From the NCBI GenBank assembly GCA_047967505.1, contig CM106539.1: DNA of 64,000 nucleotides; one strand, 5' to 3'. The notes beneath the pieces were generated by a model. That model saw only the letters and a program-made list of their open reading frames with translations. It was not told the DNA's origin and ran no database searches. Position numbers and translations under genes: made by a program. Shown here piece after piece: positions 34,710 to 46,443 of this stretch. Position 1 is the first letter of the stretch; the number at the start of each line of letters is the position of its first letter. This DNA comes from Dipteris shenzhenensis (lineage: Eukaryota; Polypodiophyta; Polypodiopsida; Gleicheniales).

Positions 34710-35582
34710 GAGAAAACATAGAGCACTAATCAATGTCAAAATAACTCTATTTTACTATTCATATACATCTCTAAAATAGTAGTATATTGATGAGCAACCA
34801 TACTTATTTACAAGTGTTGTCCTCACAATTACATCCCATCCTTTGTGAGCAATAGTACCATTGATGCTTAGGCCCTCTTCTATGGCTGCCACAATGGCAG
34901 ATGTATCCACAATACAAAGATGATGATTTTGTCTAGCTCAAATTCTACACTTTGCATGTTACCAAAAAGATGGGGAGTCTCTTTTCCATTTTCATTCTAG
35001 GCACATGCAACAATCATGGCACTCCAAAAGATTATATTCCATTGTACCATTGGATTTCAAACACTATTCTCACATTATCTCTACTCATACACTTGCTCTA
35101 CATATTGACAAGGGCAACAATGAAGCAATGAAGCACTCTACTATTTTTCAAACATTGCACATTTTGTATACATGCTAATAATTGTGTTGGCAACAACATC
35201 CTACTTTTGATAACTTCATAATGCATGAACCTGCCCTACTCATTAGCCCTCACATTGCCACATCCTTTTAAAATGCAAAATTCAACATGAGGATAACTTC
35301 TCATACCTTGAAATGGCAAGAAAGTGAAGAATACCCTATGATGAAAAAACATGCTAACCAAGCAACATATGACAATTTTTTGCATTCTAGAAGAAAAACA
35401 ACACAATCACCCAAAAACATCTTCTTCCATAAGATTTCAGAGAAGCTTGGATTCTCCTCCTACTCATAAAACTATTCATTATCCAATTCCAAAAGAAAAC
35501 TAGCAATATTCAAAGCCTTCTCTACATCAGTTGAATACTATATGATGAAATCCTACAAGTGTGAGAAGCATGATTTTTTTCA
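34710..35582. other. unassigned AT-rich DNA
   Basis: No coding signal or repeat beyond short AT tracts. It separates element A2 from the tubulin-derived region. Confidence 0.5.
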
Positions 35583-35728
35583 TTTTGTGCAAGTACATGT
35601 ACGTGTACTTCTTTTTCTTTATTCTTCATGTCAAAGATGTCACGAGCTTGAGAAAGAGATGTCAACATGAATACAAGGGCTTCATACACTTCAAAGTAGT
35701 GCTTCCCAAAGAAATTATGAGTAATTCA
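35583..35728 (+). repeat. tubulin-array spacer unit, 5' copy
   Basis: TACGTGTACTTCTTTTTCTTTATTCTTCATGTC-like sequence directly upstream of the tubulin ATG. It resembles the spacer after each tubulin 3' fragment at 36850-36950, 37245-37370, 52085-52160, 52465-52570 and 52680-52790, including the closing CAAGGGCTTC-ACAC phrase. The tubulin copies and this spacer therefore look like one tandem array. Confidence 0.55.
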
Positions 35729-36850
35729 CTCGCCATGAGAGAATTCCTTCATATCCAAGGTGGGCAATGTGGCAACCAAATGGTGACAAGTTATGGAATC
35801 TACCATAGCGACACTGATCTCTAGATCGAGAGAATCAATATCTATGACAACGAGGCCAACAAAGGGCACTAGGTGTGTCATAGAGAATCAATATCTATGA
35901 CAATAGCAGAGGGGGCTACGTGTGTCACACGGTCCTGATGGACTTGGCTAGGCATTATGAATAGCATGAGGTGTGGACCTTATGGCCAAATCTTTAGTCT
36001 TGATAACTTTGGTTTTGGGCAGACGAGCACTGAGAACAACCAAAGGGCACTACATGAAAGGCATGGAACTCATCCATTATGTTCTTGATGTTGTGCAAAA
36101 TGAGGCAGAGAGCTGCAACTAGCTAGAAAGATTCCAAGTGTGTCACTCATTGGGAGAAAGGACATGTTCAAGGATGGGAACGTTGTCCATACCAAGATTC
36201 ATTAGGAATATTCAGACAAGGCGACGCTCACACTCTCAATGTTTTCCTTGTCTAAGGTCTCTGACATGGTGGTGGAACCTTACAAAGTTACTATATCAAT
36301 GCATTAGCCGATGGAGGAGGAGGACAACTGCATGGTGCTTTACAATAAATCTCTTTTTGATATATGCTTGCGAACATTGAAGATTACCATTCCTACTTTT
36401 GGTGACCTAAATAACATCATCTCAACAACCATGAGTGGTGTCACTTGTTGTCTTCGATTTCCTAGTCAATAGAGCTCTAATCTATAGAGGCTTGCCATCA
36501 ATTTGATTCCCTTACAGTTTCTCGCAAGGATCCAAAGTCCACCACACTCTGACGGTCCCTAAGCTTATGCAGCAGATGCAGGATGCTAAAAGAACATGAT
36601 GTGCATCATGGACCCATGCCACAACCGCTCAACATATAGAAGAAGAACTCATGTAGAACAAGAACTAGTCCTATTTTGTGGAGTAGATTCTCAACAACAT
36701 GAAATTGAGCATATGCGACATACCACCTAAGAGATTTAAGAAGTTATTGACTTTCATAGGCAATTCAACATTGATAAAGGAGATTTTCAGAAGGGTGAGC
36801 AAGTAATTTACAATGATGTTCAACAAGAACTGTGATTATCTTGTGTTTTT
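35729..36850 (+). pseudogene. beta-tubulin pseudogene, main copy
   Basis: Opens MREFLHIQGGQCGNQM, the beta-tubulin N-terminus (normally MREILHIQGGQCGNQI). Then, across frame changes and stops: DTDL*IERINIYDNEANKG, VCHSLG..., MGTL (normally GGGTGSGMGT), [19 protein letters not shown] (about 36395), LRFPSQ, AINLIP, MDPCHNR, and [15 protein letters not shown]...FT near 36780. The gap between the N-terminal codons and the rest is shortened. No intron sequence is seen where tubulin genes have introns, so a processed copy is likely. It cannot encode tubulin. Confidence 0.9.
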
Positions 36851-37596
36851 GCTCTATCTACATATACACGTACTTATTTTTCTTCATTTGAGATTAAAGA
36901 TCTCAAGAGATTGACAAAGACCCACTTATAGGTGCAAACATGAATGTTGAAGATGTCATTGACTTTCATAGGAAATTTGACATCAATAAAGAAGATTTAG
37001 AAGGGTGAGAAAGTAGTTCATAGCAATGTTTGGGAATAGGATGAGTTCTTGTTCTGCAGAAGTCCTTGTTCTACACGTTGAGAGGTCATGACATGGATAC
37101 ACAACAACATGAAATCAGGAATGTGCGACATACTGTCAAAGGGATTGAAGATGTCATCAACTTTCATAGGCAATCCGACATTGATAAAGGAGATTTTTAG
37201 AAGGGTGAGTGAGTAGTTCACAGTGATGTTTAGGAGGAAGTGTGATTACCTTGTGTTTTTTCTCTATCTACATATACTTGTACTTCTTTTTGTTCATTCT
37301 TGAGATTAAAGATCTCAAGGGCTTTTGACAATGGCCCACTTATAGATTCAAACATGAATGTTGAAGATGTCATTGACTTTCATAAGTAGTTGGACATCAA
37401 TAAAGGACTATGAGTGCTGTCATTTGCTGTCTTCAATTTCCTGGTCAATAGAACTATGATCTACAAAAACTTGCCATCAATTTAATTCCCTTCCAATGCC
37501 TGCACTTCCTCATAGTGGGTTTCTTGCAAGGATTCCAAGTCTACCTTGCTCTAACAATCCTTGATCTTATATGCAGTAGATGTGGGATGATAAAGA
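36851..37596 (+). pseudogene. tandem beta-tubulin fragments
   Basis: Two more copies of the FIGN.T.I..IFRRV..Q segment (about 36975-37030 and 37155-37240), separated by the spacer unit. A further fragment begins at 37410 and reads TMSAVICCLQFPGQ, LAINLIPFQCLHFL and, just before the CACTA end, a decayed MWD. That fragment continues beyond element A3 at 51873 with NVMCTADPRHDR, as expected for tubulin WDAKNMMCAADPRH. Confidence 0.85.
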
Positions 37597-38399
37597 CACA
37601 GGTCTCTTTTTGATCCTATCTATCGATGCTTCATGAGCGTGGATGCGGGTGCGGGCATGGTAATCGTCGGTATGATTGGTCAACAGCAAAGGTATCGATG
37701 TAAAAGACAAAATTCTAGTCAGTATGGTTGTTAGTGTGTACGTCGATATAAGCGTTGGAATATACCGACATACATATCGATGATTGACGATGCTTTCACC
37801 AACTTTGGGTTAAATTTTTATATCGATGTTTTTACAAAGTGTCATTTCCAAGGGGATCCAAAATAATTTTTGACCACAAGTTTGGTCATTTGAAAGATTA
37901 AAAATACAAGAGTATGTACACCAAAATTAAGATCATAATACTCATATATTGATGATGTACTTAACATAAAAATATACAAAATGTCACTATAAAAATGAGA
38001 GGGCCAAACATAGGAAGCCTCGTGGATGTCAAAACAATCAATCAGTAGCATTCACATCGATGGATTTGTCTTGAGCAAGTCTTGAGCCCAGTCTTACGTG
38101 CCAAATAAGTCTATCTCAAGGTTTACATACAATTGATCACCTATATTGTCATCCCCTATTGTATGTCTACCTAAGACTTGATCATCTAGTTCACCCTCTA
38201 GTTCTCTCTCTTCTTCCCCAATGTCGTGATCTCCACCTTCCTCCATTTACATTGTCATTATTGCCACCTTCTTCCTCCTCCCCTCTCACAGGGCACAGCA
38301 CCCCCCACCACATGCTCCCCTACTCCTTGCTCCTTAAGCACTTGTTCCACCCCTCACTCTACCTCCTCTACTCCCACTCCCCATTTTGGCTCCGCTACT

Positions 38400-38920
38400 C
38401 CCTCCATCAGGCATCCTTCAAACTATGCTTTGCCCAAGGACCTGTCCTACCAATTGAACAACATTCGAAAAGTTATAGAAGATAAGGATGGGAGGAAGGT
38501 CATAAGCTACATGAGGAGGGTGATGAGCACCCACTTCCCCAAGGATATATTCAAACCTTGGAATCAGTAGGACAATAATATAGAGCCAAGGATGCCATCA
38601 TAGATGTCCTAAAGAGAGAATTTCCCAACCCTAAAGGGTATGAGTTTGAGCATAGGGCCATACTTATAAGCATGGGGGAGATCCTAAAGTCTCATAAAGA
38701 CAACTTAAGGAAGGTTGTTAGGTTAGGTAAGCCTAAGCTAGGGTGGGCGGACTCGAAAGATTGACAGAAAGTGAAGTTGAAGGAGAATCCAGATGCATTC
38801 ACGACTCAGTAGAGAGTGGTGAGGAGATGCCTAGAGACCATAGGTCCTCCGTACCATGGGAGCAGTGGCAGACTAGGCAACGAGGCATGGGTGGTAAGTA
38901 TATATTTATCTTCTTATGAA
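38400..38920 (+). pseudogene. accessory transposase remnant in A3
   Basis: Reads HPSNYALPKDLSYQLNN, VIEDKDGRKVISYMRR, THFPKDIFKPWNQ*, REFPNPKGYEFEH, MGEILKSHKDNLR and LETIGPP before a donor-like GTAAGT. It is homologous to 34021-34440 in A2, with at least three stops. The last exon of this gene may be 51091-51261, on the other side of B1. Confidence 0.6.
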
Positions 38921-39197
38921 TATCTAATATGTTCAATTGTTCAAATGTTTTGTCATTCATATCTAACTCCTTGAGGATCCACATGAATTTGTGATTGGTA
39001 GGCCTCCAAACGATGAGGAGCACAGAAGGCCACGTTCAAGATTGGAGTCTACACTTGGTATAAGGAGAAGGAGCAAGAAGGAATCTAAATCAATTGGCGC
39101 AAGGTGGCAGAGCATCATGTGATTATACCTTAATCCTCATCGTTGTCATTTGAGTATCATTGTTGTCTTACAATCGATGCTCTTATCTTTCACAACA

Positions 39198-39450
39198 AGA
39201 CAAAGCACCCATAGACGCGCGCACAGACGGGTTTCATGAACTAAATAAAAAACTTACGGGCGCGTCTATTTGCGCGTCAGGAGACCCGCGTCTATTAGCG
39301 CGTCTATATATCAAACTTACGCGCTTATAGACGCGCTTATACACGCGTAAATAGACGCACAAATAAACGCTTTGATAGACGCACGTATAGATGTAAATCG
39401 AACAGACAGACGCGAATATAAACGCGTTTGTAAACGCACTGCTAGACGTG
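39198..39450. repeat. B1 left subterminal repeat cluster
   Basis: Many copies of TAGACGCGC / GCGCGTCTA in both orientations at irregular spacing. Such clusters bind the element's own DNA-binding protein in En/Spm (TNPA sites); the same role is inferred here. Confidence 0.85.
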
Positions 39451-39809
39451 CCTTTTTTTTAAAAAAAAATTTACAGAATACTGTGTATGTTGTGTATGCT
39501 ATATAGTTACAAGAATCCCATATCCACATTCTGTAATTCAATTCTTACAGCCAACCTCATTTTAATTACAATTCCAAATAAAATATTACAACTCCAAAAC
39601 GCAATAAAATTGAAAGCTCAAAAAGTGCTTGTATATACATATAGCACGAAGCTAAGCCACGTCATGTGGCTCCAAGTACAAAAAATAAGGAAGCTAAGCC
39701 ATGTCATGTGGCTTCAAGTACAAAAAATAAGAGGAGTCTATATACAAGAGGCACGAAGCCAAGCCAATGGCTTTAAGTACAAAAAAGAATAGTAGCACTA
39801 CTTCTACGA

Positions 39810-41284
39810 CTAATCCTCGCTGCCTTCCACGCTCCCTGATGCGCTGCCTTCTGCACTCCCTTCTGCACCTCCTTCCTCGTCTTCCTCGTCGTCTTGTGCA
39901 GGGGCGCCCTGTAAACAAGGGACAACATATATCAATGTATGAAAAATCAAATCTTTACTTATAATTTTGGCATTATTTAATTACTTTCAAATACCTGGGG
40001 GGCATGTCCAGTCGCTCGGGTATACTGCTCCTCAGTAATCAACCCGTCATCATAGAAGTGCCTCCATGTATCTCCTCTGCGATGGTGGCGGTGGTAGGCT
40101 GTCTCCACTGGAGTAGGGTATCTGCCCACGATCTCAAGCTGCATGACCGCGATACACTTTGTGGAGGGATTAGTACAAAGAAACAACCAACCTCCTAATA
40201 AACTACATAAGCAATATAATTTGAGATCGATACTTACAAATTGGGCCTCCCATGATTCAACACCCCCTGCTCCAAAATGCGCGCTCCCATACTCCTCCAT
40301 CTGGATCCTCCGTGCCTCCACGTGCTGCAGACTGGGCTCCTCCCTCGCTGACTTCATTGCCTTCTTCCACTCACGCTTCTGAGCGGTGTGGGGCAGGCCC
40401 CTTGGAGGTTGACCTGCCTCAAGTCTGGCAAGCTCCGCTAGTGCCTGCCTCTTAAGGGAAGATCTTTTATTGCTAAGTATCATAACAATCTTTGACTTGG
40501 CCCATTTATCTGTGAACTGGCGATTGGGGGGGTTAGGATACCTAGAGCGAACAGTAGCGAGGGTCTCATCAGCCAACCTCTTTGGGTGGTCTTTATAGTG
40601 GATAAAGCAATCTTTGTAATTGTTAGCAATTACAGAGCGCATGAAGGCCATTACATCCTTCCCTCGCGCATCCATCAAGATGTCTCCTATCTGGGTGATG
40701 TCATAATAAATCGTACCATCACCCAGAGGCACGTCTAAATCATCGGAATCATCATCCTCGGCCTCACCGCCACATGGCCCAAAGCATTGTGCCATGCATC
40801 CGCCACCGCTCTCCCTGCTACTACGCCTGCCACCCTGTCGTGTCGAGCTCGTACGCTGGCCACTCGTAGCTGGGGACTGTGCGGGACTACGCTGACCACT
40901 CGTAGCTGGAGAACCGAGTCTCGACGGCTGGGGAGTACGTCGACGGCTCGCTGAGGCAGAAGGACCTCCTGAAGGCATGGGGGAAGGGGCATAAGACGGG
41001 ATGGCAGAAGGGACATAAGACGGCATGGGGGAAGGGGCATAAGACGGTACAGGGGAAGGGGCATAAGACGGGGCATAAGACGGCTGTGCGGACTCCGCTG
41101 GGGTGATCTCAGGCGGTGTGGGGTGGCTCGGAGTCTGTACTGCCGACTCCTAGGGAGTGTTAAGGGTACCCGTCATGTACCCGTATAACTCCGCATGACT
41201 AGGAGGGTGCCCTAAAATATTATATAAATCCTTCCATATCGATTCACGCGGATCAGGTGAGCTAGAAGCACTTCCTCCCCACAT
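39810..41284 (-). pseudogene. B1 accessory transposase gene (Ptta/En/Spm type), one nonsense change
   Basis: Minus-strand exons 41284-40238, 40138-39995 and 39908-39810, joined by GT-AG introns that keep the frame; 430 codons. The ATG at 41284 gives MWGGSASSSPDPRESIW. A TAG at 41152-41150 interrupts after GTLNTP. Then comes a Ser/Pro-rich repeat (PSYAPSP units), a Gly/Cys linker, and the conserved core GDGTIYYDITQIGD, MRSVIANNYKDCF, LATVRSRYPNPPNRQF and SKIVMILSNKRSSLKRQAL. After that follow HFGAGG, LEIVGRYPTPVETAYHR and an acidic tail ending EGSED. Inferred role: DNA-binding partner of the TNP2 transposase acting on the TAGACGCGC repeats. It is divergent from the transposase gene across 41285-42356. 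Confidence 0.75.
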
Positions 41285-41359
41285 GTTAAACTGGAAAAAA
41301 ATAAACAAATCTATTACTTTGGGAGCTGAGAAGAAAGGGGGAAAAAAAAAAAAGAGGCT

Positions 41360-42300
41360 CTATCAGAGCGCGTCTATAGACCCGTCTAATCTTCACGTCT
41401 ATAAACACATCTAACAGAGCATTTAACAGTTCAAGTAAAAGCGCGTCTATCACCGCGTCTAACAGACCGTCACAACATCCGTCTAACAGTGCGTTAAAAA
41501 ACGCGTTTAACAGCCCGTCCAAAAACCCGTCTAACAGCGCGTCTAACAATTCGTTTAAACTTCCGTTTAACAGATTGTCTATTTGAGCGTCTATATCCGC
41601 GTCTGTGTGTGTTTGTAGCAAGCCAGACGTGCCTGTAGACGCGCCTGTAGATGCGCGTTTAGACGCGCCCTCAGACGCCTGTATACACGCGCTCCGACAG
41701 TCGAGAATACTCAAAAGTGGAAAAGGACGTTTTGCCCGACAAAAGAACGTGTCGCTCATACCTAGACACTGCGTTTCGTGGATGCGAAAAAGTACAAAAC
41801 TGGAAAGAGCAAGCAAGAACAACTTCAAAAGGACTTACTTGGAAAAAGGTATGGAAGGATCTTTCTTTTCCAAACTTGTTTATTCTCCTTGTTCGTACTC
41901 CTCCTCCTCTTCTTTAGGCTTGGAAGCAAGCTGTGTAGGTACGGTCCCTTTGTCTTGAGTGAAAGCTTGGAACTGTGTGTGTATGGGAGGCTCTCTCTTA
42001 AGCTTTGAATCTATAGAACTGCTAATAATGAAGGAAGAAAGCCGCTCGCGAAGTTTAAGTAGTTAAAAGAAAAGCAAAGCGAGCGGCGCGCCGAAAAGCA
42101 GGTTTAAAAGTCGCGGGTATAGTCGCGTCTATTAGCGTGTCTATAGTCGCACCTGAATACACAGAGTAAGGGCGTATATAGGCACGTCTATTAGCGCGTC
42201 TACAGGTGCGTTTAAATACACAGAGTAGACGGGCATTTAGACGCACAAGTAGACGCGACAGTAGACGGGATGATAGACGGGCATTTAAACGCGACACAGA
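41360..42300. repeat. central TAGACGCGC repeat clusters in the divergent promoter region of B1
   Basis: Two clusters (about 41370-41700 and 42060-42300) of the same motif found at the element's ends lie between the start codons of its two divergent genes. Open frames through them, such as a Leu/Asp/Ala repeat on the minus strand (41286-41828), are products of the repeat. Confidence 0.8.
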
Positions 42301-45300
42301 GTTTTTAAGTTAAGCATTTGAAGAAGAGCAAATTTGGTGGGTTGTTTGTTTGTAGGATGTCTCCATCTTCAACAAGCAGCTCCAGTGAGGATGAATCCCT
42401 CCGTATCCACCATCGCGAAATGTGGTTGGAGCAAAAAATCAAATGTCTGTGTGATCGATGTCGAGGAAACATGTATCGTGCACGCAGGATTACGCTCAAT
42501 CATATCTCAAAGTATGGAGAATGGGATGTGACCGTAAACAGGGTAAGGATTTGTAAGTTAAGATTGATTGAGATGCCTATGGGTGTTCATATGTTTGAGT
42601 TATAATGATCCCGTTTTAATTTGATACAGGATGCAGTGCCACACCTGCACATGTTACCCTATGCCCGTCGTGAGGAGGCGAAGCGTTGGCGATATGAGGT
42701 GGGATCTTCAGGAGGGACCGTTACGGATGCATGGAGTGATGGTGATAGTAGCCCTCCACCATTACCTCATGAAGCCGTGGAGGAGGAGGTGTTTGATGAT
42801 ATGGTGCGGGATTTATATGTCCATCAAGGGAGGGATAATAGCATGGAGCAGGATGACCTTTTTACCGCAGCATCGACTCCGCTGTTTGAGGGGTGCACAT
42901 TCTCTGTTCTACATGCCTCCCTTGAGTTACTAAACTTGCAAACCATCTATGGATGGAGCAATGCAAGTTTGAATGCATTACTCAAGTAAGCTTTAATTTA
43001 AAGTCGATTTTGCAAACATGATGAATTATGCGCGTGGGTCAATTACTCGAATGCTTTTCCTCATTTATGGTCTTCACATGCAGGCTATTGTGTAAAATGC
43101 TTCCAAGGGAGAATAAATTACCGACCTCAAGAGATATGGCAAGGCAACATGTGACCTCTCTTGGAGGATTAGATTACAAGCGCATCCATGCATGTGTCAA
43201 CGATTGCGTTTTGTTTCGTGGACTACATAAGGATGCAAGAGAGTGTCCTACTTGTGGAGAGGCAAGATATAGAGCAGATCTCAAAACCTTGGACGTGCCT
43301 CATAAGGTATTGCGACATTTTCCCATAATCCCTTGCATCCAACATATGTTCAAGTGCAAATCTATTGCAGAGCTCATGTCATGGCATTCCTCCCATCGAT
43401 CAACCGATGGCAAGTGGAGAACTCCCGCGGACTCTCCTGCGTGGAAGCATATTGAAGACACATGGCCAAGCTTCAAGGAAGAACCTAGGAGCTTGAGACT
43501 TGGATTGGGTATGGATGGTGTGAACCCATTTGGTCTCAAAAGCACGTCTTACAGTGTATGGCCAGTGGTATTGGTGAATTACAATCTTCCACCCTCTATG
43601 GCTATTAAGAAAGGACATGTCATGCTGTCCCTTCTAATTCCAGGGAAACATAAAGTCAAAAACCCTGATGTTTATTTGGAGCCTTTGATTGATGAGCTAG
43701 AGATACTTTGGAGAGGTATCGAGGTGCATGATGTGAGCAGGCCTCCCTCGTCACGAGACTTCAACTGCAAAAGCAGTCTTGATGTGGACGATGCATGACT
43801 TCCCAGGCTATGGCGAGTGTTCAGGTAAGAATTGCATTTTTTAATTATGAATAGGCAAGGACGTGGCACCCTAAACCCACCTTCCACTCTTAATTGCATC
43901 TATTGTTTCAGGTCTCACTACATCGGGTTACCATGCATGTCCTGTTTGTGGTCCTTCGCTAGTTGCCTCATGGGCAGACGCATTGAATAAGGTCATCTAT
44001 GAGAATCACCATCGATTTCTCCCACCTGATCATCCTAGATATGTTGCCCCTTGGAATGAAGTCCTCCCACAATCACTCACCGCGGGAGATTGGATGAGAA
44101 TTTGGGACGGATCCACGACTCCTCCACCACTTGGCATGAGCCGGTAAGGATTTGTAACTATTGGCTGGAAGTAAAGATTGGCTATATTGGTTGAAAGTGA
44201 AGATTGCACGCTAACACTTTATTTTGTTTAGATACTCCATCTTTTATCGTTTACCATATTGGTCCCACCTCAATATCAATCACTTGCTCGATCCCATGCA
44301 TATCTTCAAGAATGTGGCATCTACCATTTGGGAGCATTTGAATGGGACACGAGATTCAGCAGGCATAAGGGAGGATCTACGTACCACAGGGAGGATATGT
44401 GAAACTTGGCCTCAAGAGAGACCAAATGGGCATGTTTTTTTACCTCGTGCACCGTGGATGTGATCAAAGCTAGAGATGGCGACGGTGAAGCGTGCTATTA
44501 CTACAATTCGTACTCCCACTGGATGCATGAGGTGTTTGAAGGGAGCCTTTACAAAGAGCAAGAAAAGAGGTGTAGAGCAATTATATGGCTTGAAATCTCA
44601 TGATTGGCACAAGATGCTCCAAGTAAGTATTTTATATGCATAATATCTTTTTCCTTTCAAATTTGTGAGTGAATAGCTATAAGCAACTAATCAACCACCT
44701 CCTCGCGGGTTCAGTTCATACTACCTACTAGCATTTCACGTAGTGCATCAAAGGACGTGAAAGATTGTATTTACAAGATGGGCGAGCTTGTGAGGTATGT
44801 GAGCTCAAAGGAAATAGATCCCACCACGCTTGAGAATGCTCGAGTTATGTCAGTGGAGGCGGTTTGTTTAGTGGAGGAGACATTTCCACGTTCTATTCTC
44901 ACAAGCCAACTACATCTCATAGTGCATTTGGTGGATGAGATTGCTATATGCGGTACTATACATGCACGATGGTTGTTCTTCCTCGAGCACTTCATGAAGA
45001 CCTTGAAGGGCTTCGTGAGACAAAATGCAAGACCCGAAGGTAGCATGGCCGAGGGTTGGTTGGTACAAGAGTCACTTGTATATATTTCTGAGTTTCTTGT
45101 TGATGTGGATAGCTCTCTCCCACGACTATGGAGAGATGATGAAGACCTAAGGATGACCTCTATTGTGCCTCAAGGAAGAGGACGCAACAAAGTAATAGAC
45201 ACGGAGTTGCGTAATAGTATCAACCTCTTTTGCATGCTTAATAGTGATGTGATGAAAAGATGGGTGACAAGATACGAGGATGCAAAGGCAAGAAGACAAG

Positions 45301-45506
45301 AAAAAAGGGCCCTCTTTCGTACACACCACGGATCTCGTGTGCCATACCCTCAGCGTCTAAGAGCACTTCCAAAGGATATTCATGTGGATTGGATACTTGA
45401 TGAAATGGAGAAAGCAGAGAAAGACGAGGGGATGCATATCACAACGAAAGAATGGGAGTATGCTAGGGGATGCATGAGCAAGGTCGGTATATAGAATGTT
45501 ATGCAT

Positions 45507-45866
45507 GTTGAAATGTGCAATGTCCAATTGATGGGATATTGTGTTGGTACCCTAGAGGGGTATGATTGTGGGAATTATGGTAGCCACACAAGAGGATGTG
45601 GACTACATGAATGGATGTGGGACATTGGTCATCACAAGTTGGATGTGGATCAGAGGATGCCACACAGTAGGCTTATGCCTTGAGACTCTCTATATAAGAG
45701 GTCTATCATTGTATTGTTTATCAAGCATTGGAATAGATTGGTTGAGTGTTGCCTACGTTGTTGTTTCTCCATTATGGATTTTCTTGTATGGTTCAATCCT
45801 CCATGATTGTTACACTGATCTCATGTAGCCCTAGGCTTAGTGGCGGTCTCATTCAGTTTCTTTACA
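45507..45866 (+). repeat. 5' LTR of element F, missing the first part of U3
   Basis: Begins TGTTGAAATGTGC and ends TTCTTTACA before the primer site TGGTATCAGAGCC (45867). The 3' LTR has about 84 further bases before the matching GTTGAAATG. TATATAA box at 45691-45697. The two copies match almost completely where they overlap. Confidence 0.85.
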
Positions 45867-45879
45867 TGGTATCAGAGCC
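45867..45879 (+). other. primer-binding site of element F
   Basis: TGGTATCAGAGCC, complementary to initiator tRNA-Met, directly after the LTR. Confidence 0.85.
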
Positions 45880-46443
45880 TTGTTCGTGGTAAGGAGCTCA
45901 AGAAAGCTAGCCAAGTTTGTGGTGTCCTGGTAAGAGGACCAGTGTAGCTTTCCTATTTCGAGTTTGGGAGCAAATCTCTGCAGGTAGCACAGCCAGAAGT
46001 GCAGGGGTGCACTGCTTCAGATTGAGAGGCCCTTCGCGGTGCGGCGAGAGCGCAGTATATGCTGCGGGAGAGGCCGAAGCCCTCAGTGACTTTATTTTTC
46101 TGATTTGAGGCCGTTTCGAGGCCCGTTTTGAAGGCAAAAGTTCTTCGCAGGCACTCAGAAAAAGGCCATGTTTTTGCTGTGCGACCACCGCGCAGCTAGT
46201 CGGTGGAAAGGTGCCACAAAATTTGCATCGTATGCCTATGTGCAGAGATATTGGGAGTTGCAGATTCATGCCTGTTGCCTGTTGATGCAAAATCGTCACG
46301 AGGAAGTGACTGTGTGGTGAAATACCACTTTCGTCAGTGTTGCAGATCTGCCCCTGTGAGGCTCTTTGCAGAAGTTTTGCTATTTGCCCTTCTGAGGCAT
46401 TTGCTGTGTTTACAGGTTGCTGTTGCAATTCGTGATTTGTAAA

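Noticed and set aside
41286-41828. 181-codon minus-strand frame rich in Leu, Asp and Ala repeats
   Set aside because: It is generated by the TAGACGCGC repeat cluster and overlaps the divergent promoter region of B1.
45507-45600. Idea that the short 5' LTR of F begins at the transcript start (R region)
   Set aside because: The TATATAA box lies about 185 bp further in (45691), so the transcript should start after it. The left end is a truncated U3 rather than R.
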